A DNA stretch of 8,385 nt from Roseomonas sp. GTDB taxonomy: Bacteria; Pseudomonadota; Alphaproteobacteria; Acetobacterales; Acetobacteraceae. The first letter of the stretch is position 1. Every line of letters begins with the position of its first letter. The DNA is taken from contig JADCFR010000427.1 in NCBI GenBank assembly GCA_020249415.1, positions 1-8,385 on the forward strand, in the 5' to 3' direction. The translations under genes and the position numbers were made by a program. Of the stretch, positions 5,299 to 8,385 are shown in pieces. The notes under the pieces were generated by a model, which worked only from the letters and a program-made list of their open reading frames with translations, was not told where the DNA came from and ran no database searches.

Positions 5299-7056
5299 TC
5301 ACTGCTGGGAAAGGGTTTCAAAAACATCACCCGAAGGCGCGGCACCTTGGATATGGCGCCGATGCCAAAGCGCGTAAAACAGCAAATGCCAGGCGGCGAA
5401 GCCTTCACGCTTGCCGGCAGCCGCACGAAACAGCGGCAGGACGCGATCTGCCTTCACAATCTCTGCAACCCCTGGCTGGCTTGCCACCAAAGGCGCCAGC
5501 TTGTCCGCGACATCGGCAATCCAGGCGCCAACCGGCACGGTGAAGCCCTGCTTGGCGCGGAAGGGCTCGCTGGCCGGAAAATTCTTCGCGAGCCATTGGC
5601 GCAGCAGATATTTGCCGCGCCCATCGCGAATCTTGAGCTTGTCGGGCAGACGAAAGGCCGCGGCGGCCATGCCAGGATCAAGAAAGGGCGTGCGGCCTTC
5701 AACGCCATGCGCCATCAGGCAGCGATCAAGCTTGATCAGCAGATCATGCGCCAACCAATCGGCGCAATCGGTGGCTTGCGCGACTTGCAGGCGTGACCGG
5801 CCCGGCAGCGCGGCGGCGGCTTCAGCGGCGGCAATGCCATCGCGCCAGCCGGTGAGTGATTCACGCAGCACATCCAGCCGATCAAAAGCGCCATGGCCGC
5901 GCATGGTCTTGCCGCCCAGCCACCAGGGGCGCATCGCGGCGCGATAGCGGCCATAGCCGCCGAACAATTCATCGCCGCCTTCGCCGGATAGCACCACCTT
6001 CACTTCCTGCCGCGCCGCGCGCGCCAGGAACCAGGTGGGAATGATGGCGTAATCAGCGGCGGGATCATCCATGCAGGCGATGATCTCCGGCAAATGCCGC
6101 CAGACCATATCGCGGGTGATATCAACCCGCACATGCCGCGCGCCAGCAGCACGCGCCGCTGCGGCGGCGGCTTCGCGTTCATCCGCCGCACCGGCCACAT
6201 CAAAGCCGGCCGTGAAGGCCAGAACCGGCGCGGTATTGATGCGCGCCATGGCGGCCAGCACGGCGGCGGAATCCGTCCCGCCCGAGAGGAACATGCCATA
6301 AGGCACGTCGCTCCGCTGATGCAGGTCAACGCTTTCCATCAGCGCCGCATCCAGCCGCGCGAGTGCCGCTTCTTCCGAGATGGCTTCCGGCCCTTCCACC
6401 GGCAAGGCAGCGCGGCGCGCGCGGGCGATGATGCGGCCATCGGCGATGGTGATGGTCTCACCTGGCAAAACGCGGTTGATGCCCTGGAAGATCGTCTCTG
6501 GCCCGCTGGTGAATTGCAGTTGCAGCAATTCATGCAAGGCAGGGCGATGCAGTTGCGGCGCAACCAGACCAGCGGCGACCAGCGCCTGCGGTTCGGAGGC
6601 AAAGGCGATGCCATCGGCGGTCTCGGCGATGTAAAGTGGCTTGATGCCGAAAGGGTCGCGCGCCAGCAGCACCTGCCGCGCCGCGCGATCATGGATGGCG
6701 ATGCCATACATCCCGCGCAGAAGCTCTGCGAAGCCTGCGCCATCGCGGCGATACAAATGCAAGGGCGGTTCGCAATCGGAAGCGGTGGCGGCGGGCAGCG
6801 CGTGCTCGGCGCGCAATTCGCGGTAATTGTAGATTTCACCATTTGCGACAAGCGCGGCGGCGCCAGCGAAGAAGGGTTGATCGCCAGTCGCAAGATCAAT
6901 GATCGCAAGGCGGGCTTGGGCGAGTGCGACATTGCCCGAAAGATGATGCCCCGCACCATCCGGCCCGCGATGCGCCAGCGCACGCGTCAGCGCTTCCAAC
7001 ACTGTGGCGGAGGCTGAGGCACCGTGGCGTAACGCAAGGCCTGCTATGCCGCACAT
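5299..7056 (-). CDS. asnB: Asparagine synthetase, glutamine-hydrolysing
   Basis: Makes asparagine from aspartate, ATP and glutamine, or carries out a related amidotransfer. The 585-residue product has the class II glutaminase domain first: Cys2 nucleophile after Met removal, Arg49, NGEIYN (72-77) and Asp94. The synthetase domain follows: an ATP pyrophosphatase loop LSGGTDS (257-263), SGEGGDELFGGY (357-368) and DRCLMAHGVEGRTPFLD (444-460). The loop has Thr where Leu or Val is usual. ATG at 7056 is fixed by the need for Cys2; it lies 4 bases after the stop of the glycosyltransferase gene. Bacteria often keep such AsnB-like genes inside polysaccharide clusters, where they may amidate sugars or act outside asparagine synthesis. 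Here the context (two glycosyltransferases upstream) leaves both roles open. Confidence 0.93.
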   Translation of the reverse strand: MCGIAGLALRHGASASATVLEALTRALAHRGPDGAGHHLSGNVALAQARLAIIDLATGDQPFFAGAAALVANGEIYNYRELRAEHALPAATASDCEPPLHLYRRDGAGFAELLRGMYGIAIHDRAARQVLLARDPFGIKPLYIAETADGIAFASEPQALVAAGLVAPQLHRPALHELLQLQFTSGPETIFQGINRVLPGETITIADGRIIARARRAALPVEGPEAISEEAALARLDAALMESVDLHQRSDVPYGMFLSGGTDSAAVLAAMARINTAPVLAFTAGFDVAGAADEREAAAAAARAAGARHVRVDITRDMVWRHLPEIIACMDDPAADYAIIPTWFLARAARQEVKVVLSGEGGDELFGGYGRYRAAMRPWWLGGKTMRGHGAFDRLDVLRESLTGWRDGIAAAEAAAALPGRSRLQVAQATDCADWLAHDLLIKLDRCLMAHGVEGRTPFLDPGMAAAAFRLPDKLKIRDGRGKYLLRQWLAKNFPASEPFRAKQGFTVPVGAWIADVADKLAPLVASQPGVAEIVKADRVLPLFRAAAGKREGFAAWHLLFYALWHRRHIQGAAPSGDVFETLSQQ

Positions 7057-7060
7057 GGCG

Positions 7061-8089
7061 CTACGCCCGTCCCGCCGGCTGAAGGTCCGCCAGCAAGCGG
7101 CGCCAATACGCGATCACCGGCGCCTCCGCGAATGTAGCAGCGAAATGTGCGCGGCCTGCCGCGGCAAGGGCAGCGGCGCGATCAGGATTTTCAGACAGTT
7201 CCGCAATGGCCGCTGCAAGCGCCACCGCATCTTCACGCGGCACCAGCACGCCATCCTTGCCATTGGTGATCAATTCGCTCGGGCCTTGTGCGGCAGCGGC
7301 AATCACCGGCTTCGCAGCCGACCAGGCTTCCAGCACGATATTGCCAAGCGGTTCCTGGCGTGATGAGCAAACAAAGATATCCGCCGCCGCCAAAAGCGCA
7401 CCGATATCGCGCCGCCAGCCAAGGAAACTCACACGCGCGGTAATGCCAAGCTCTGCGGCCAAGGCCCGCAAGGCAGCTTCTTCCGGTCCCGCGCCGGCCA
7501 GATAGACATGCCCGCGCGGCAGCAGCGCAATTGCGCGCAGCAGCACATCAAAACCCTTATTCGGATGCAGCCGCCCCATGGCCAAAAGCCGCGGCGCACT
7601 GCTGGCAACAGGCAAATCGGCGGGCGCGCTGCCCGCGAAATCCTCAACGAAATTGGGCAAATAATGCACGCGCGCCGGTGGCCAGGGCGCAGCGGTGATC
7701 ATGCGCACCAGATCATGCGTATTCGCCACCAGATGATCGCAATGGCGGAAATACTTCACATCATAATAGCCGCCGAAACGCCCGACCAAGACCCAAGGCC
7801 CTTGCGGGGTGAAGCGCGCGGCGCGCTGCATCCAGGCCATCACCAGATCGGGTTTGAAATCCTGCAAGGCGCGCCGCAGTCGCGGCTTGGTCAGAAAATC
7901 GAGTGCGCCGCCAAAGGCCAATTCCACCGGCGGCAGGCCAGCATCGCGGAGCCGCGCCGCACGCCCGGCATCACGCCGAATGATCGGCAGCACCACATCG
8001 CCCGCATGATGCAGCGCGATGGTGGCGCGTTCGAAAAACGCCTCAGCCCCGCCAATCGGCGCGCCTGCCATCACCTGCGCAATCCTCAT
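7061..8089 (-). CDS. Glycosyltransferase family 4 (GT-B fold)
   Basis: Transfers a sugar from a nucleotide donor to a lipid or glycan acceptor at the cytoplasmic face of the membrane. The product has 342 residues. The N-terminal acceptor domain begins with a strand and a glycine-rich loop (PIGGAEAFFE, 11-20). The C-terminal donor domain starts at about 167 with LLAMGRLHPNKGFDVLLRA (168-186) and contains the retaining GT4 E-x7-E motif, Glu246 and Glu254, in EPLGNIVLEAW. The start ATG at 8089 overlaps the preceding glycosyltransferase stop as ATGA, with GCGGAA just upstream. A partner in LPS core or capsule synthesis is likely from the neighbour; the exact sugar and acceptor cannot be read. Confidence 0.93.
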   Translation of the reverse strand: MRIAQVMAGAPIGGAEAFFERATIALHHAGDVVLPIIRRDAGRAARLRDAGLPPVELAFGGALDFLTKPRLRRALQDFKPDLVMAWMQRAARFTPQGPWVLVGRFGGYYDVKYFRHCDHLVANTHDLVRMITAAPWPPARVHYLPNFVEDFAGSAPADLPVASSAPRLLAMGRLHPNKGFDVLLRAIALLPRGHVYLAGAGPEEAALRALAAELGITARVSFLGWRRDIGALLAAADIFVCSSRQEPLGNIVLEAWSAAKPVIAAAAQGPSELITNGKDGVLVPREDAVALAAAIAELSENPDRAAALAAAGRAHFAATFAEAPVIAYWRRLLADLQPAGRA

Positions 8090-8369
8090 GGCTTCCGCCC
8101 GTCATGGCGTTCCGGTTCCAGCCGCGCTTTCAGATAGGACAGCAAGGGAAAGGCGCCGGTACAAAAGGCCAGCAGCACACCCCACGCCCCTTCGCGATAA
8201 CCTTTGCGCGAGACATAGGATTTGAAGGCGCGGCTGACAAAACGGCGCAGATTGGCACGCAGCGTGCCGATATCCCCGGACGCAACCAGATCAGCCGCCT
8301 TGGCCGAGGAATACTTGTCCAGCCGCCGCAGCATGTCCGAAATATCGCGATCCACCAGATGCACTAGCG
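8086..8369 (-). CDS. Glycosyltransferase family 2, C-terminal fragment (LPS core WaaE/LgtF-like)
   Basis: Only the last 93 or so codons are present; the gene enters from the right edge, where the contig breaks. The first readable part, LVHLVDRDISDMLRRLDKYSSAKA, matches the form of the conserved C-terminal segment of WaaE/KdtX-type family 2 glycosyltransferases (a His, then an RD pair, then Lys-x-x-x-Tyr-Ser-like spacing). A basic helix (LRRFVSRAFKSYVSRKGYREG) and a hydrophobic stretch (AWGVLLAFCTGAFPLLSYLK) follow, consistent with membrane attachment. The catalytic domain is absent from the window. The GTG at 8364 is not a true start: the frame stays open through it. Its stop overlaps the GT4 start. 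Codons beyond 8369 would come from adapter sequence and should be discarded. Confidence 0.8.
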
Positions 8370-8385
8370 AGATCGGAAGAGCACA
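8370..8385 (+). other. Illumina TruSeq adapter remnant (sequencing artefact)
   Basis: The final 16 bases, AGATCGGAAGAGCACA, are identical to the first 16 bases of the Illumina TruSeq read-1 adapter. The match sits exactly at the contig end and reads outward, as expected when reads run through a short insert and are not trimmed. The first A could also be genomic. This stretch is not biological. Confidence 0.95.

Noticed and set aside
36..8137. Several long open frames on the plus strand, for example 36-563, 681-1223, 2910-3737, 6094-7017 and 7508-8137
   Set aside because: They lie opposite well-supported minus-strand genes, have unnatural Arg/His/Gln-rich composition and no recognisable domains. 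Long antisense frames are expected in GC-rich DNA with strong third-position bias.
8086..8364. A complete small 92-residue gene starting with GTG at 8364
   Set aside because: The frame continues upstream without a stop, and the sequence resembles the C-terminal end of a family 2 glycosyltransferase, so it is a fragment cut by the contig end.
1..8385. Mobile elements, CRISPR arrays, tRNA or rRNA genes, toxin-antitoxin or phage genes
   Set aside because: Nearly all bases are covered by recognised housekeeping or envelope genes, and none of the spacers holds direct repeats, cloverleaf folds or transposase fragments that I can see.

Overview
The window is a bacterial contig read entirely from the minus strand: ten protein genes, two of them cut by the window ends, with almost no spacer. 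It is most likely from an alphaproteobacterium, plausibly Acetobacteraceae (Roseomonas-like). The grounds are the GC-rich codon use, a stand-alone F0 ATP synthase operon in the order atpI-atpB-atpE-b'-b with no F1 genes next to it, and two diverged b-type stator subunits. The family assignment rests on gene order and protein style, not on a search.

Right part (8369 down to 4095), a surface-polysaccharide and repair gene string: the C-terminal end of a family 2 glycosyltransferase, a GT4 glycosyltransferase, a class B asparagine synthetase, exonuclease III (xthA), and a small proline-rich putative lipoprotein. Two junctions are 4-base ATGA overlaps and the other two gaps are 4 and 14 bases, so this looks like one transcription unit. 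The first two genes suggest LPS or capsule assembly. The link to asnB and xthA may be only positional.

Middle part (4058 down to 1404), the F0 operon: a sigma70-like promoter with a perfect TTGACA box, then atpI, atpB (a), atpE (c), b' and atpF (b), closed by a clear rho-independent terminator. These encode the membrane rotor and stator of a proton-driven ATP synthase. The catalytic residues are present: Arg178 in subunit a and Glu58 in subunit c. Two RNA-level features stand out: a pair of adjacent stem-loops directly after atpE, and a long nested inverted repeat near the start of atpI. Both could help set subunit ratios.

Left part (1325 to 1): an ABC transporter substrate-binding protein of the peptide/nickel family with a signal peptide, cut by the left edge. 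It is separated from atpF by the terminator and an AT-richer leader.

The last 16 bases (8370-8385) match the start of the Illumina TruSeq adapter and should not be read as genome. I see no mobile element, CRISPR array, RNA gene or undescribed defence-type system. Apart from the RNA structures and the adapter this is an ordinary housekeeping region.
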